From NCBI GenBank assembly GCA_035798135.1, contig JAPFBR010000003.1, positions 124,001-188,000 on the forward strand: a stretch of DNA of 64,000 nt, written 5' to 3'. This DNA is from Sediminicola sp035798135 (lineage in GTDB: Bacteria > Bacteroidota > Bacteroidia > Flavobacteriales > Flavobacteriaceae). Position 1 is the stretch's first letter. Each line of letters begins with the position of its first letter. Both the position numbers and the translations under genes were made by a program. The notes under the pieces were generated by a model that was not told the DNA's origin, did not search any database, and saw only the letters and a program-made list of their open reading frames with translations. Below, piece by piece: positions 26,673 through 35,742 of this stretch.

Positions 26673-27395
26673 ATGACAACACTAGCAAGAATTACAATCG
26701 CATTTATCCTAGCACTATTCTTCTCCTCATGTGCCTTCGACATTAATTTTGGTGAAGGTAAAAAAGGCAATGGTATCGTTGTAGAGGACAATAGAAATGT
26801 TTCTGAAGAATTTACAGTAGTTTCCGCCTCTGAAGGCTTGGATGTATATGTAACCCAATCCAACGAATTTAAAATCGTTGTGGAAGCAGATGAAAATATT
26901 ATTGATCTAATAGGTACCGATATAAAAAATGGGAAGCTAACGGTTCATGCCATTGAGAACATTGGGCGTGCCACCAAAAAAATACATGTATCCTTACCCT
27001 ATATTACTGCTTTGTCAAGCTCCAGCGGTGCTGAATTGGTAACAGTTAATACTATAGAGGCTGAAAAGATTTCCTTGGATGCCAGTAGTGGTGCAGAAAT
27101 GGAGGTTTCACTGATTGCCAATGAGGTTAGTGCCGATGCCAGTAGTGGCTCCGATATTCAGATAGCCGGACAGGCAAATATGTTTTATGCTGATGCCAGT
27201 AGTGGTGCAGATATAAAGGCCAAAAATCTCATGGCAAAAATTTGTAATGCCGATGCCAGTAGCGGGGCGGATATTTCTTTGAACGTATCAGAATCCTTAA
27301 CAGCGGATGCCAGTAGTGGTGCCGATATTACATATACGGGCCAGGCAACTGTGCAAAAAAGCAAATCCTCTTCTGGAAGCGTCCATAAATATTAA
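26673..27395 (+). CDS. Head GIN (DUF2807) domain lipoprotein
   Basis: This 240-residue lipoprotein has a lipobox around FSSCAFD. The GIN/DUF2807 domain begins with EEFTVVSASEGLDVYVTQS. The second half is a solenoid of short beta turns with repeated DASSGA(D/E) units, each about 19 residues apart; the repeats are also visible in the DNA as gatgccagtagtgg-type motifs from about 27078 to 27320. DUF2807 proteins are outer-envelope beta-helices of unknown ligand. It is the last gene of the PadR-PspC operon and is followed by a strong terminator. Confidence 0.88.
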   Translation: MTTLARITIAFILALFFSSCAFDINFGEGKKGNGIVVEDNRNVSEEFTVVSASEGLDVYVTQSNEFKIVVEADENIIDLIGTDIKNGKLTVHAIENIGRATKKIHVSLPYITALSSSSGAELVTVNTIEAEKISLDASSGAEMEVSLIANEVSADASSGSDIQIAGQANMFYADASSGADIKAKNLMAKICNADASSGADISLNVSESLTADASSGADITYTGQATVQKSKSSSGSVHKY

Positions 27396-27418
27396 AAATA
27401 CATGCAATAGCCTTTGAT

Positions 27419-27444
27419 AAACCCACTGAAATTTCAGTGGGTTT
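27419..27444 (+). terminator. Terminator of the PadR-PspC-GIN operon
   Basis: AAACCCACTGAAA and TTTCAGTGGGTTT form a perfect 13-bp palindrome followed by TGATTTTTTT, 23 bp after the GIN gene. Confidence 0.9.
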
Positions 27445-27494
27445 TGATTTTTTTGTCTCCTGCTAATACATATCTTAGTAGAAAGCATTTGCAC

Positions 27495-28508
27495 ATGAAA
27501 CTCAGTTTAAAAAAATACGTATTGCCCCTAAAGCACACCTTCAGTATTTCTAGGGAGTCCCATGATTTTCAAGACACCTTGATTGCCTGTTTGTCTCATC
27601 GTGGAAAAACGGGTTATGGAGAGGCAACTTCAAATCCTTATTATGATATCACCACGGATACCATGAAACAAGAAATTGGGGCCATAAAAACCGAGATTGA
27701 ATCATTTGACTTTACAACTCCTGAAAAATTTCATGCTTTTTTGAGTGCAAAAAAATTAAGCAATTTTTCCCTTTGTGCCTTGGATCTAGCTGCACATGAC
27801 CTTTATGGCAAACTATTGGAAAAGCCACTATATACTATTTGGGGTACCGATATCTCTTCTTACCCCATAACCAATTATACCATTGGATTGGATACCATTG
27901 AGAAAATGGTGGAAAAAATAAAAGAATTTCCATGGCCGATCTACAAGATAAAACTGGGGACAGAAAACGACGTAGCAATTGTACGGGAATTACGAAAACA
28001 CACCGATTCCCTTTTTCGGATAGATGCCAATTGCGCCTGGACGGCGGAAGAGACCATTTATAATGCCCCCTTATTGAAAGAACTGGGTGTAGAATTCTTG
28101 GAACAACCATTAAAAGCTGATGATTGGACGGGTATGGAACAGGTATCACACCACAGTGTCCTCCCTACCATTGCCGATGAAAGTTGTATTGTTGAATCCG
28201 ATGTAGAAAAATGTGGATTGCACTACAATGGTATAAATATAAAACTAACCAAATGTGGGGGACTTACCCCAGCCTTGCGTATGATAAGTAAAGGCAAGGA
28301 TATGGGACTAAAAATAATGGTGGGTTGTATGACCGAATCCACTGTAGGCATTTCCGCAATTGCGCAGCTCTTACCCCAATTGGATTATGTAGATATGGAT
28401 GGGGCCTTATTACTTAAGGAGGATATTGCGGACGGCATAAAAATATTGGAGCATGGAAAACTTATTTTTCCCACTATGGGAGGCAGTGGGATAACCTTAA
28501 AATCATGA
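27495..28508 (+). CDS. L-Ala-D/L-Glu type dipeptide epimerase (enolase superfamily)
   Basis: This 337-residue enzyme is of the muconate-lactonising/mandelate-racemase group. Catalytic and metal residues are in place: the KxK pair in YKIKLGTEND, D in FRIDANCAWT, E in EFLEQPL, D/E in TIADESC and the second lysine in NIKLTKCGG, followed by KIMVGCMTESTVG. These match dipeptide epimerases, which invert the Glu of L-Ala-D-Glu during murein peptide recycling. The start at 27495 is chosen because the frame upstream runs through the preceding terminator. Its stop overlaps the next gene by 4 bp (ATGA). Confidence 0.87.
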   Translation: MKLSLKKYVLPLKHTFSISRESHDFQDTLIACLSHRGKTGYGEATSNPYYDITTDTMKQEIGAIKTEIESFDFTTPEKFHAFLSAKKLSNFSLCALDLAAHDLYGKLLEKPLYTIWGTDISSYPITNYTIGLDTIEKMVEKIKEFPWPIYKIKLGTENDVAIVRELRKHTDSLFRIDANCAWTAEETIYNAPLLKELGVEFLEQPLKADDWTGMEQVSHHSVLPTIADESCIVESDVEKCGLHYNGINIKLTKCGGLTPALRMISKGKDMGLKIMVGCMTESTVGISAIAQLLPQLDYVDMDGALLLKEDIADGIKILEHGKLIFPTMGGSGITLKS

Positions 28509-29563
28509 TCCATTACATCGATGAATTTCCTGGTAGAAAAATTAGGATAGGCGCACAAGACTATTTGTATTTTGGGGGTACCGCTTATTTAGGACTACAA
28601 ACGGATAAAAATTTCCAACGCCTTCTTATAGAGAGCATAACCAAATATGGTACTAATTATGGGGCTTCCAGGATTTCAAATATCCGATTGTCGATCTATG
28701 AAAAGGCCGAAAATTATTTGGCCAAGCTTGTCGGTAGTGAAGCCTGTACCACGATGTCTTCCGGCTATCTAGTTGGACAATTTGTTCGACACTATTTTGA
28801 TTCGGGCTCTTATATGTCGTTTTACGCTCCAAATGCCCACCCTGCCCTACAATTATCTATAAATGAACCTGATACCACCTACGAAAGCTTGAAAATTGCA
28901 TTAACAGGTTATTTGGAACAGAAAAGTGATACCACCCCAGTGGTTTTCTTGGATTCCATTGATTTTACTGGCAATAACTACCCAAATTTTAACGGTCTTA
29001 AAACGCTGCCCTTGGAAAAGATCATCCTTGTTGTCGATGATTCCCATGGAATTGGGATTGTAGGTAAAAATGGTGGTGGAGTATATAAAAGACTTTTGGC
29101 TATAGGGGCAAAGGAAGTAGTCGTTTGTTGTTCGTTGGGGAAAGGCTTTGGTATACAGGCAGGGGCTGTTTTTGGAAGTAGTGCAAGAATATGTACCATG
29201 ACAGAAACTGCTTTCTATGGGGGAGCTAGTCCCGCTACCCCGGCCAACTTGGCAACCGCATTGGAATCAGGAGCGTTAATGGCAAAAAAAAGAAAGAAAT
29301 TGAACAAGCGCATTCTCCTGTTTAAAAAGCAATTGCCACAAAATCAAGACTTTTGTTTGTTGGAGGATCACCCTGCCATAAGTTTTTCAAGCAAAAAGCT
29401 AACTGATTATTTAGAGCAGCATAGGATTATTGTCACCAATTTTCCCTATCCTAATGAAGATTCTTCAATAATGAGCAGAATTGTAATCAGTGCCACCCAT
29501 AAAAAAAAGGATCTCTCCAAATTGATTAGTCTGATAATAAAATATTACGCTGAAAAAATATGA
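28505..29563 (+). CDS. PLP-dependent aminotransferase/8-amino-7-oxononanoate synthase-like enzyme
   Basis: This 352-residue fold-type I PLP enzyme has DDSHGIGIVGKNGGGV, whose D and H contact the cofactor, and the PLP lysine in CSLGKGFGIQAGAVFG. The order and spacing are those of the alpha-oxoamine synthase family (BioF, KBL), but it is shorter than the usual 385-400 residues, lacking most of the N-terminal arm. Translational coupling with the dipeptide epimerase (4-bp overlap) suggests a linked step in dipeptide or amino-acid metabolism. It is not obviously biotin-related because no other bio genes are nearby. Confidence 0.82.
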   Translation: MIHYIDEFPGRKIRIGAQDYLYFGGTAYLGLQTDKNFQRLLIESITKYGTNYGASRISNIRLSIYEKAENYLAKLVGSEACTTMSSGYLVGQFVRHYFDSGSYMSFYAPNAHPALQLSINEPDTTYESLKIALTGYLEQKSDTTPVVFLDSIDFTGNNYPNFNGLKTLPLEKIILVVDDSHGIGIVGKNGGGVYKRLLAIGAKEVVVCCSLGKGFGIQAGAVFGSSARICTMTETAFYGGASPATPANLATALESGALMAKKRKKLNKRILLFKKQLPQNQDFCLLEDHPAISFSSKKLTDYLEQHRIIVTNFPYPNEDSSIMSRIVISATHKKKDLSKLISLIIKYYAEKI

Positions 29564-29677
29564 TAGAAATCATAGTTTTTGACCCCTTAAATTTAAACTT
29601 TGAATTATTATGAATTTTATAAAATATATTGTAACTTTTTAGTGATTATTTACTAACTATCATAAAACCATACTGTA

Positions 29678-30124
29678 ATGAAAAAGTTTTTAGGATTTAT
29701 ATTTATAATGTTCATTATGGTTTCCGCCACTAAATATACTACTGAAGATAAAAGTAGTTTACATAGTATAGAAGGCACCTGGGAACTCCAAGATTTCTAT
29801 CAGTATGACGGCCAAAACATAATAGACACCACTCCGCCCTCACAAGGTTTCAGACAAGTCAAAATGTATTATAACGGGAACATAATGTGGTCTCGAACTT
29901 CGTCAGATGAAATTGCAGGTAGATTTGGATACGGGACTTATAAGATAACCCCCGATAGGCTAATAGAGACAATAGAATATGGTGATGGTCAAATGATGAA
30001 AGCCCTTGATACTATGCGCCAATTCGCCTTTGAATTAGTCTTGGAGGATGAAACCTATAGTCAAATTCAATTGGATGAATTCGGAAATAGGATTTTTTCT
30101 GAAAACTATAAGCGTATTGATTAA
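29678..30124 (+). CDS. Secreted lipocalin-like protein
   Basis: This 148-residue protein has a signal peptide (1-17). The mature part contains SIEGTWELQDFYQYDG and regular beta strands (MYYNGNIMWSRTS, YGTYKITPDRLIETIEYGDG, FAFELVLEDETYSQIQLDE), which fits a lipocalin-like barrel as found in several Bacteroidota DUF families. The exact family was not fixed. It is a single-gene unit that ends in a long palindrome shared with trxB. Confidence 0.6.
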   Translation: MKKFLGFIFIMFIMVSATKYTTEDKSSLHSIEGTWELQDFYQYDGQNIIDTTPPSQGFRQVKMYYNGNIMWSRTSSDEIAGRFGYGTYKITPDRLIETIEYGDGQMMKALDTMRQFAFELVLEDETYSQIQLDEFGNRIFSENYKRID

Positions 30125-30131
30125 CAAAAAA

Positions 30132-30190
30132 AGGATGTAAAAAATAAAAAAACAGCTGTACTCCAGCTGTTTTTTTATTTTTTACATCCT
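30132..30190. terminator. Bidirectional terminator, 27-bp perfect arms
   Basis: The arms of this inverted repeat are 27 bp each, identical without mismatch, around a 5-nt loop (TACTC). The inner GC-containing stem is ACAGCTG/CAGCTGT, flanked by A/T tracts, and an outer AGGATGTA/TACATCCT pair closes it. It separates the convergent lipocalin-like gene and trxB. Confidence 0.92.
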
Positions 30191-30199
30191 AAATTTTCT

Positions 30200-31165
30200 T
30201 TATACCACCTCTTTCGCAGTTTCAATAGTTGCCAAATAACGCTCTGCATCCAAGGCTGCCATACATCCTGTTCCTGCAGCTGTTACGGCTTGTCTGTATT
30301 CTTTGTCTTGGACATCTCCACTTGCAAATACTCCGGGCTTAGTGGTTTTGGTGGATTTCCCCTTGGTAATGATATACCCGGTATCGTCCATTTCCAATTG
30401 GCCTTTAAAGATATCCGTATTTGGTTTGTGTCCAATGGCAATAAACAAACCGGTAATGGCTATATCTTCCTTCTCCCCTGTTTGGTTATTCACCATTCGT
30501 AAGCCTTCTACAACCTGCTCTCCCAATACTTCGTCAACCTCTGTATTGTATCGTATTTCAATGTTGGATAAACTATTGACCCTATGTTGCATGGCTTTGG
30601 AGGCTCTCATTTCATCCCGTCGGACCAACATGGTTACTTTTTTGCAGATATTGGCCAAGTAGGAAGCTTCTTCTGCCGCCGTATCCCCTGCACCTACAAT
30701 AGCTACCTCTTGTCCTTTGAAAAAGAATCCATCACAAACAGCACAAGCGGAAACTCCTCCACCTCTCAGTCTCTGTTCACTGGGAATATTTAGATATTTT
30801 GCTGTTGCACCTGTAGAAATTATAATGGTCTCAGCTTCTATAACCGTGCTATCATCTACGGTAGCCCTGTGTATTCCTCCTATTTCATCGCTGAATTCTA
30901 CAGCTGTTACCATTCCAATACGAACCTCGGTCCCAAAACGTTCCGCCTGCTGCTGCAATTGTACCATCATGGTTGGTCCGTCTATCCCTTCGGGGTACCC
31001 TGGAAAGTTATCTACCTCGGTTGTCGTTGTCAACTGTCCTCCAGGCTCCATTCCTGTATACATAATAGGATTCAAATCTGCTCTAGCAGCATAGATGGCA
31101 GCAGTATATCCTGCTGGTCCTGAACCTATAATCAATGTTTTAATTCTTTCTATTTTTTCTGACAT
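30200..31165 (-). CDS. trxB: Thioredoxin-disulfide reductase
   Basis: This 321-residue flavoenzyme has an FAD-binding motif IIGSGPAGYTAAIYAAR at residues 12-28, the redox-active CAVC (C141, C144) followed by DGFFF, an NADPH site VAIVGAGDTAAEEASYLA and the closing GVFASGDVQDKEYRQAVTAA. It reduces thioredoxin with NADPH. The frame extends five codons upstream to 31180, but the standard start MSEKIERIKTL at 31165 is preferred. It is transcribed from a well-defined promoter at 31228-31256. Confidence 0.96.
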   Translation of the reverse strand: MSEKIERIKTLIIGSGPAGYTAAIYAARADLNPIMYTGMEPGGQLTTTTEVDNFPGYPEGIDGPTMMVQLQQQAERFGTEVRIGMVTAVEFSDEIGGIHRATVDDSTVIEAETIIISTGATAKYLNIPSEQRLRGGGVSACAVCDGFFFKGQEVAIVGAGDTAAEEASYLANICKKVTMLVRRDEMRASKAMQHRVNSLSNIEIRYNTEVDEVLGEQVVEGLRMVNNQTGEKEDIAITGLFIAIGHKPNTDIFKGQLEMDDTGYIITKGKSTKTTKPGVFASGDVQDKEYRQAVTAAGTGCMAALDAERYLATIETAKEVV

Positions 31166-31227
31166 AATCAAATTCTTCACTATATTTTACATTACAAAAG
31201 TAGGTTTTTAACCAAAAAACTTACGGC

Positions 31228-31256
31228 CAAAGTTATCAAAAGTTATTATACCCCAA
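31228..31256 (-). promoter_or_regulatory. trxB promoter
   Basis: On the minus strand TTG (31256-31254) is followed after 18 bp by TAACTTTG (31235-31228), an exact match to the TTG/TAnnTTTG promoter of Bacteroidota. The predicted start of transcription lies about 55 bp before the trxB start codon. Confidence 0.75.
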
Positions 31257-31529
31257 AAGATAAAAGGTATAAGCCTTTCAAATACCCATTAAAATGCATC
31301 AATTGGTCTCAAAAAAAATAGGATAACCTTCCTGCATTCCATTAAAATATCTATTTCTTTATAGCATTTTGCTTATAAAACTCAATTAAACATTAATTTA
31401 AAATAGAAATAGCATCTTAGTAGTAGGGTCCAAGATGAACTATTGAAGTATCACTTTTCAACTCCAGTCATTTCTTGTGTTTATTAGAAAAAAATTAAAT
31501 TTATAAATGCCTAATTCTAAAATTGGTAT

Positions 31530-31537
31530 TAGATTTG
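31530..31537 (+). promoter_or_regulatory. Candidate -7 box for the dikinase-like gene
   Basis: TAGATTTG fits TAnnTTTG exactly and lies 30 bp before the ATG at 31568. No TTG is found at the right distance upstream, so this is only a candidate. Confidence 0.45.
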
Positions 31538-31567
31538 AATAGCAAATCATTGCATATACCTTATCAC

Positions 31568-34474
31568 ATGAAAAAAAATCTTACCTGTACCACCGTCCTT
31601 ATATTCCTATGCGCTATAGTGGCTGCCCAAAAAGTTTCGGATAAGCAGATTGCAGAACAGGTAGCGCTCTATAAAAACGATATTCGTGGTCCTTATAAGG
31701 ATATCCGTTGGTTTTGTACGGATGGAAGTATCCGCCAACCAAAAGATCCTTGCCCTAAAGATGTTGGTCCAGGGGTTCAGCATGCACGGTATAAGGATGC
31801 AGTAGTAGATCTTGGGAAGAGTAACCATATATTCCTAGGCCAAATTTTGGCTTATACAGACAATAAAGATTTTTGGGATGCAGAGCACAACCACTCCCGT
31901 CTAAAGCAATACCAACTGGAAAAATACCTTAGAAGTGTTGATGATGGTTGGATCCTAAGAAAGGGACAATTCTATAGGGGGTCTGTACAGGCCGAGGATG
32001 AAGAAGCGTGGGGAATTGATTTTTACAAGTGGCTATTGGCCAAGGATGAGGTAATTTCACAAAATTTTTATTTGGTCAGGCAATCCCTAAAAGCCATCCC
32101 GCATAAAGGAGATGACAACCTCGCCCAATTAATGAGGAGTCAGTCTAAAGTGATTTCTGATGTATATGAACCCTTTATGGACCTAAGGGTCAAGATTCAC
32201 GGTCAACCAGAATTTGGGGATATCGAAAGGGTCAAATCGTTTCAAAACAAAAATGCATCCAAATTAACCACAGATTTAAATACTAAATTTAAAGAATTGG
32301 TTACCACCTTGACCGATTTTTACAAACCTATTGATATAAAATCCCTATCGGAAAAGGCGACTCTTATTAAGAATACCCCATTGGGTACAGTAATTGGCGA
32401 TTATGTGACCCGTAATTACAATACTTCCGAAATGTCCCAATTGATTCCCGAAACGGCACAGTTAATCCTTCAGATAAGGGAACAATTATTGACCGAGAAA
32501 AGACCTTTGGCCCGTTTACAGTTATTGGAAATATCTCTAAAATTAGAGGAATTGATATTTAAATCCTCCCCTAATTGGCAGCCTGAAGAGCTACATGGTC
32601 TTTTGGAAAAAATATGCTATCTGGGCATGGCCACGGCAGGATCTGGGTATATTGAACTAAATGAATGGGAGCAAATCAACAGCGCCATACAAGCCTATCA
32701 CAACCCTACAATGACTTTGGCAGAATTGAATACCCTTCTCGAAACTACCCGAAGGGAAGTGGAATGGAGTGCTTCCATGGTCAAAGCCAATTATGAGGAT
32801 ATCGTGAATGAATATACCGCCTTTGAGCCTATGGCATATGGTTTTATCGACGATAGAATACGAGGATCCATTGCGCTGAATTTGGGTGAGAGTGTTGGGC
32901 AACTTGGCGACTTCATAGCCAAGGAATCATCCCTATCCAATAAGGTCATGGATATCCCCAACCAAAGTGCAATGCGCGGCCTAAATCCTGGGTATGCCTA
33001 TGGGGAACTTGTTGTCATTGATGGGGCTTCAGATGATATTGACGTATCATCCGATAAGATCTACATTTTTCAACGTCCCCCATCGGACCTTAAGCCTGTG
33101 GCTGGTATTGCTACTGTATCGGAAGGAAACATGGTTTCCCATGTACAGCTATTGGCTCGAAATCTAGGTATCCCCAATGCGGCCCTATCGGACCAAAACC
33201 TTCAAAGTCTGAAGAAATTCAATGGGCAAAAAGTATTTTATGCCGTTTCAAACAAGGGCAATGTCATTTTAAAATTGGATCGTAAAATGACCGGAGAAGA
33301 ACGTGCTCTCTTTTCCAAAAAAGAACGTAGTGCCGATAAAATTGCCGTTCCCATTGAGCAAATTAGATTGGACGAAACCAATATTTTAAACTTGAGAAGT
33401 GTAGATGCCTCGGACTCCGGTAAACTTTGTGGCCCCAAAGCGGCCAACCTAGGACAACTCAAGAAAATGTTCCCGGATAAGGTCGTGGAGGGATTGGTTA
33501 TCCCCTTTGGCATATTCAGGGTACATATGGATCAAAAAATGGAAGGGCAAACAGTTTCCTACTGGAAGTTTCTCAATGATATGTTCAAGGAAGCAGATAG
33601 GATGAGGGGACAGGACATCTTGGAGGCAGAAGTCGAAAATTATCAATTGCGCCAATTGGAAATATTAAGTAACGCCATAAAAAAGATGGAACTGCAACCC
33701 CAGTTCGTAGACCAACTCGATAAAGATTTCCAATCAATATTAGGTAAAAAAATGGGAGAAGTCCCTGTTTTTCTCAGGAGTGACACAAACATGGAAGATT
33801 TAAAAGATTTTTCAGGAGCTGGTCTTAACCTCACCTTATTCAATGTAGTTGACCGTGAAAAAATAATTCAAGGCATAAAGGACGTATGGGCTTCCCCTTA
33901 TACCGAGCGCAGTTTTAAATGGAGGCAAAAATATTTATTGAACCCAGAAAATGTATTCCCTTCCATTTTAGTAATACCAAGTGTGGACGTGGACTATTCA
34001 GGGGTGATGATCACCAAAGGGATAAGCTCTGGCAATGATAAGGATCTGACCATCGCGTTCAGCCGAGGTGCGGGTGGTGCTGTTGATGGACAGTCGGCAG
34101 AAGCCTATTTGGTAAAAGCCACGGGCGGGGAAGAGTTGCTTGCCCCGGCCAGGGAACCCTACCACAATACCCTGCCTGTTACTGGAGGAACTGGAAAAAA
34201 ACAAGTGACCTTTGAAAATACCATTCTTAATGCACAAAACATCAAAGAAATAAGGGAATTGGCCAAAACGATTAGGGAAACTCTGCCCAAGGCCACAAGT
34301 TCCGACTACAAAGGAGCCTATGACGTGGAGATGGGCTTTCAGAACAATAAATTATGGTTATTCCAAATTAGGCCTTTTGTAGAGAACAAAAAAGCTTTGA
34401 GTTCTGGATACTTGGAATCCATCACTCCGAAAATAGACACCACTAAAAAAATTGCACTTACTAATAAAATATAA
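31568..34474 (+). CDS. Secreted PEP/pyruvate-dikinase-like protein with glucan-water-dikinase domain order
   Basis: This is a 968-residue protein with a signal peptide (1-20, cut after VAA). Residues 21-465 form an unrecognised, largely helical N-terminal region. Residues about 470-575 form a phosphohistidine swivel domain with candidate H525 in NMVSHVQLLARNLGIPNA. Residues about 610-940 form a PPDK-type ATP-binding domain (GPKAANLGQLKK, FLRSDTNMEDLKDFSGAG with R737, and GFQNNKLWLFQIRPF). The C-terminal PEP/pyruvate barrel of PEP synthase is absent. The His-before-ATP order and the SHVxxxAR motif resemble plant-type glucan water dikinases. It would transfer a phosphate from ATP to an unknown acceptor outside the cytoplasm, which raises the question of the ATP source. 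It is 2 bp upstream of a serine-hydrolase gene. ATG 31568 is chosen over the upstream frame because it starts the signal peptide. Confidence 0.75.
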   Translation: MKKNLTCTTVLIFLCAIVAAQKVSDKQIAEQVALYKNDIRGPYKDIRWFCTDGSIRQPKDPCPKDVGPGVQHARYKDAVVDLGKSNHIFLGQILAYTDNKDFWDAEHNHSRLKQYQLEKYLRSVDDGWILRKGQFYRGSVQAEDEEAWGIDFYKWLLAKDEVISQNFYLVRQSLKAIPHKGDDNLAQLMRSQSKVISDVYEPFMDLRVKIHGQPEFGDIERVKSFQNKNASKLTTDLNTKFKELVTTLTDFYKPIDIKSLSEKATLIKNTPLGTVIGDYVTRNYNTSEMSQLIPETAQLILQIREQLLTEKRPLARLQLLEISLKLEELIFKSSPNWQPEELHGLLEKICYLGMATAGSGYIELNEWEQINSAIQAYHNPTMTLAELNTLLETTRREVEWSASMVKANYEDIVNEYTAFEPMAYGFIDDRIRGSIALNLGESVGQLGDFIAKESSLSNKVMDIPNQSAMRGLNPGYAYGELVVIDGASDDIDVSSDKIYIFQRPPSDLKPVAGIATVSEGNMVSHVQLLARNLGIPNAALSDQNLQSLKKFNGQKVFYAVSNKGNVILKLDRKMTGEERALFSKKERSADKIAVPIEQIRLDETNILNLRSVDASDSGKLCGPKAANLGQLKKMFPDKVVEGLVIPFGIFRVHMDQKMEGQTVSYWKFLNDMFKEADRMRGQDILEAEVENYQLRQLEILSNAIKKMELQPQFVDQLDKDFQSILGKKMGEVPVFLRSDTNMEDLKDFSGAGLNLTLFNVVDREKIIQGIKDVWASPYTERSFKWRQKYLLNPENVFPSILVIPSVDVDYSGVMITKGISSGNDKDLTIAFSRGAGGAVDGQSAEAYLVKATGGEELLAPAREPYHNTLPVTGGTGKKQVTFENTILNAQNIKEIRELAKTIRETLPKATSSDYKGAYDVEMGFQNNKLWLFQIRPFVENKKALSSGYLESITPKIDTTKKIALTNKI

Positions 34475-34476
34475 AA

Positions 34477-35739
34477 ATGAAAAAATACATTAAATACATT
34501 GTTTTGGTAGTGGTTTGTTCCGCCTTTACCACCATGTCCTACTATCCTATAGATGGATATGCCCTTACCGGTATTAAGCGATTAAAAAGATTGGAGCTCA
34601 TTAAAAGTGGTGAGTTGAAGGACGCAGCTACCCTTCCTCCAGGGGCTTTAAAATCCTATTCCGAAATTGAGCTCAACCTAGAATCACGCAGTAAAGACAG
34701 TGTTGGTGCCTTGTTGGTCACCGATGCCGATTTCCAAAAGGAGATCAGTGGCTTGTTCAGAGGTTTGGATAAGAGTTATTCCCTTACTGTCCTCGATATA
34801 TCGGATGTGGATAATATCAGATATGCAGAGAGAAATGAAACATCGGGTTATCAACCTGGAAGCGTCGGTAAACTGGCCGTCTTGAATGGGCTTTTTACCG
34901 AACTGGCCAAGATCTATCCCGATTCCTGGGACAAGAGAACAGCTCTGTTGAGGGATAAATCAGTAAAAGCAGGGGTTTGGGGCCTAACGGATGAACATAC
35001 CATCCCCATTTACAATATTGAAACCAAAAAACTCATAAAAAGGCAGGTTATAGCAAGTGATGTATTCTCCTTATATGAATGGGCAGACCATATGATGTCT
35101 GTCAGCAACAATGGTGCAGCCAGTATTGTTTGGAGAGAGGTACTGTTGATGGCAGCTTTTGGGAAAGACTATCCCGCTTTGAGTCAAGAACAGGCAGACT
35201 ATTATTTTAAGAACACCCCGAGAAAGGAGCTAACAGATCTAGGCAATGATGTCGTAAACCTTCCTTTGAGGACATTGGGAATTACTTCCGATGAATGGCG
35301 CTTAGGGAGCTTTTTTACAAAAGGTGCTAACACACATGTTGGTGATAAGGGTGGCAGTATTGGGACACCTATTGGACTTATGAAATTTTTGGTGCAGTTG
35401 GAACAAGGAAATGTGGTTGACAAGGCATCAAGTCTGGAAATGAAACGATTGATGTATATGACGGATCGCAGGATACGCTACGCACAATCTCCCGTTCTAA
35501 AGGAGGCTGCAGTATATTTCAAATCAGGAAGTTTATATAAATGTGATCGAACCAAGGGAGAGGCCTGTGGCAAATACATGGGGAATGTAAGTAACTTTAT
35601 GAATTCTGTCGCCATTATAGAACATCCGGACAATTGCAGATATATGGTGGTCCTTATGACCAATGTACTACGCAAAAATTCGGCTACGGACCATATGATG
35701 CTCGCTTCAAGTATAGACAAGATAGTTCGGAAAAAATAA
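34477..35739 (+). CDS. Exported class A beta-lactamase-fold serine hydrolase
   Basis: This 420-residue protein has an N-terminal export signal or anchor (1-22). Catalytic motifs of the penicillin-binding/beta-lactamase fold are present: SVGK in YQPGSVGKLAVLNGLF, SNN in MMSVSNNGAASIV and KSG in YFKSGSLYKC. It is longer than true class A beta-lactamases (about 290 residues) because of an N-terminal extension of about 100 residues. Its tight coupling (2 bp) to the secreted dikinase-like gene implies a joint envelope function and argues against antibiotic resistance as the main role. The substrate is unknown. Confidence 0.8.
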   Translation: MKKYIKYIVLVVVCSAFTTMSYYPIDGYALTGIKRLKRLELIKSGELKDAATLPPGALKSYSEIELNLESRSKDSVGALLVTDADFQKEISGLFRGLDKSYSLTVLDISDVDNIRYAERNETSGYQPGSVGKLAVLNGLFTELAKIYPDSWDKRTALLRDKSVKAGVWGLTDEHTIPIYNIETKKLIKRQVIASDVFSLYEWADHMMSVSNNGAASIVWREVLLMAAFGKDYPALSQEQADYYFKNTPRKELTDLGNDVVNLPLRTLGITSDEWRLGSFFTKGANTHVGDKGGSIGTPIGLMKFLVQLEQGNVVDKASSLEMKRLMYMTDRRIRYAQSPVLKEAAVYFKSGSLYKCDRTKGEACGKYMGNVSNFMNSVAIIEHPDNCRYMVVLMTNVLRKNSATDHMMLASSIDKIVRKK

Positions 35740-35742
35740 CAA

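Larger units (their letters stand above)
31166..31567. other. Gene-free stretch, 402 bp, between divergent trxB and the dikinase-like gene
   Basis: It holds the trxB promoter (31228-31256, minus) and a candidate -7 box for the dikinase gene (31530-31537, plus). The remainder, about 31260-31520, is AT-rich and shows no reading frame or hairpin that I can support. Confidence 0.6.
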
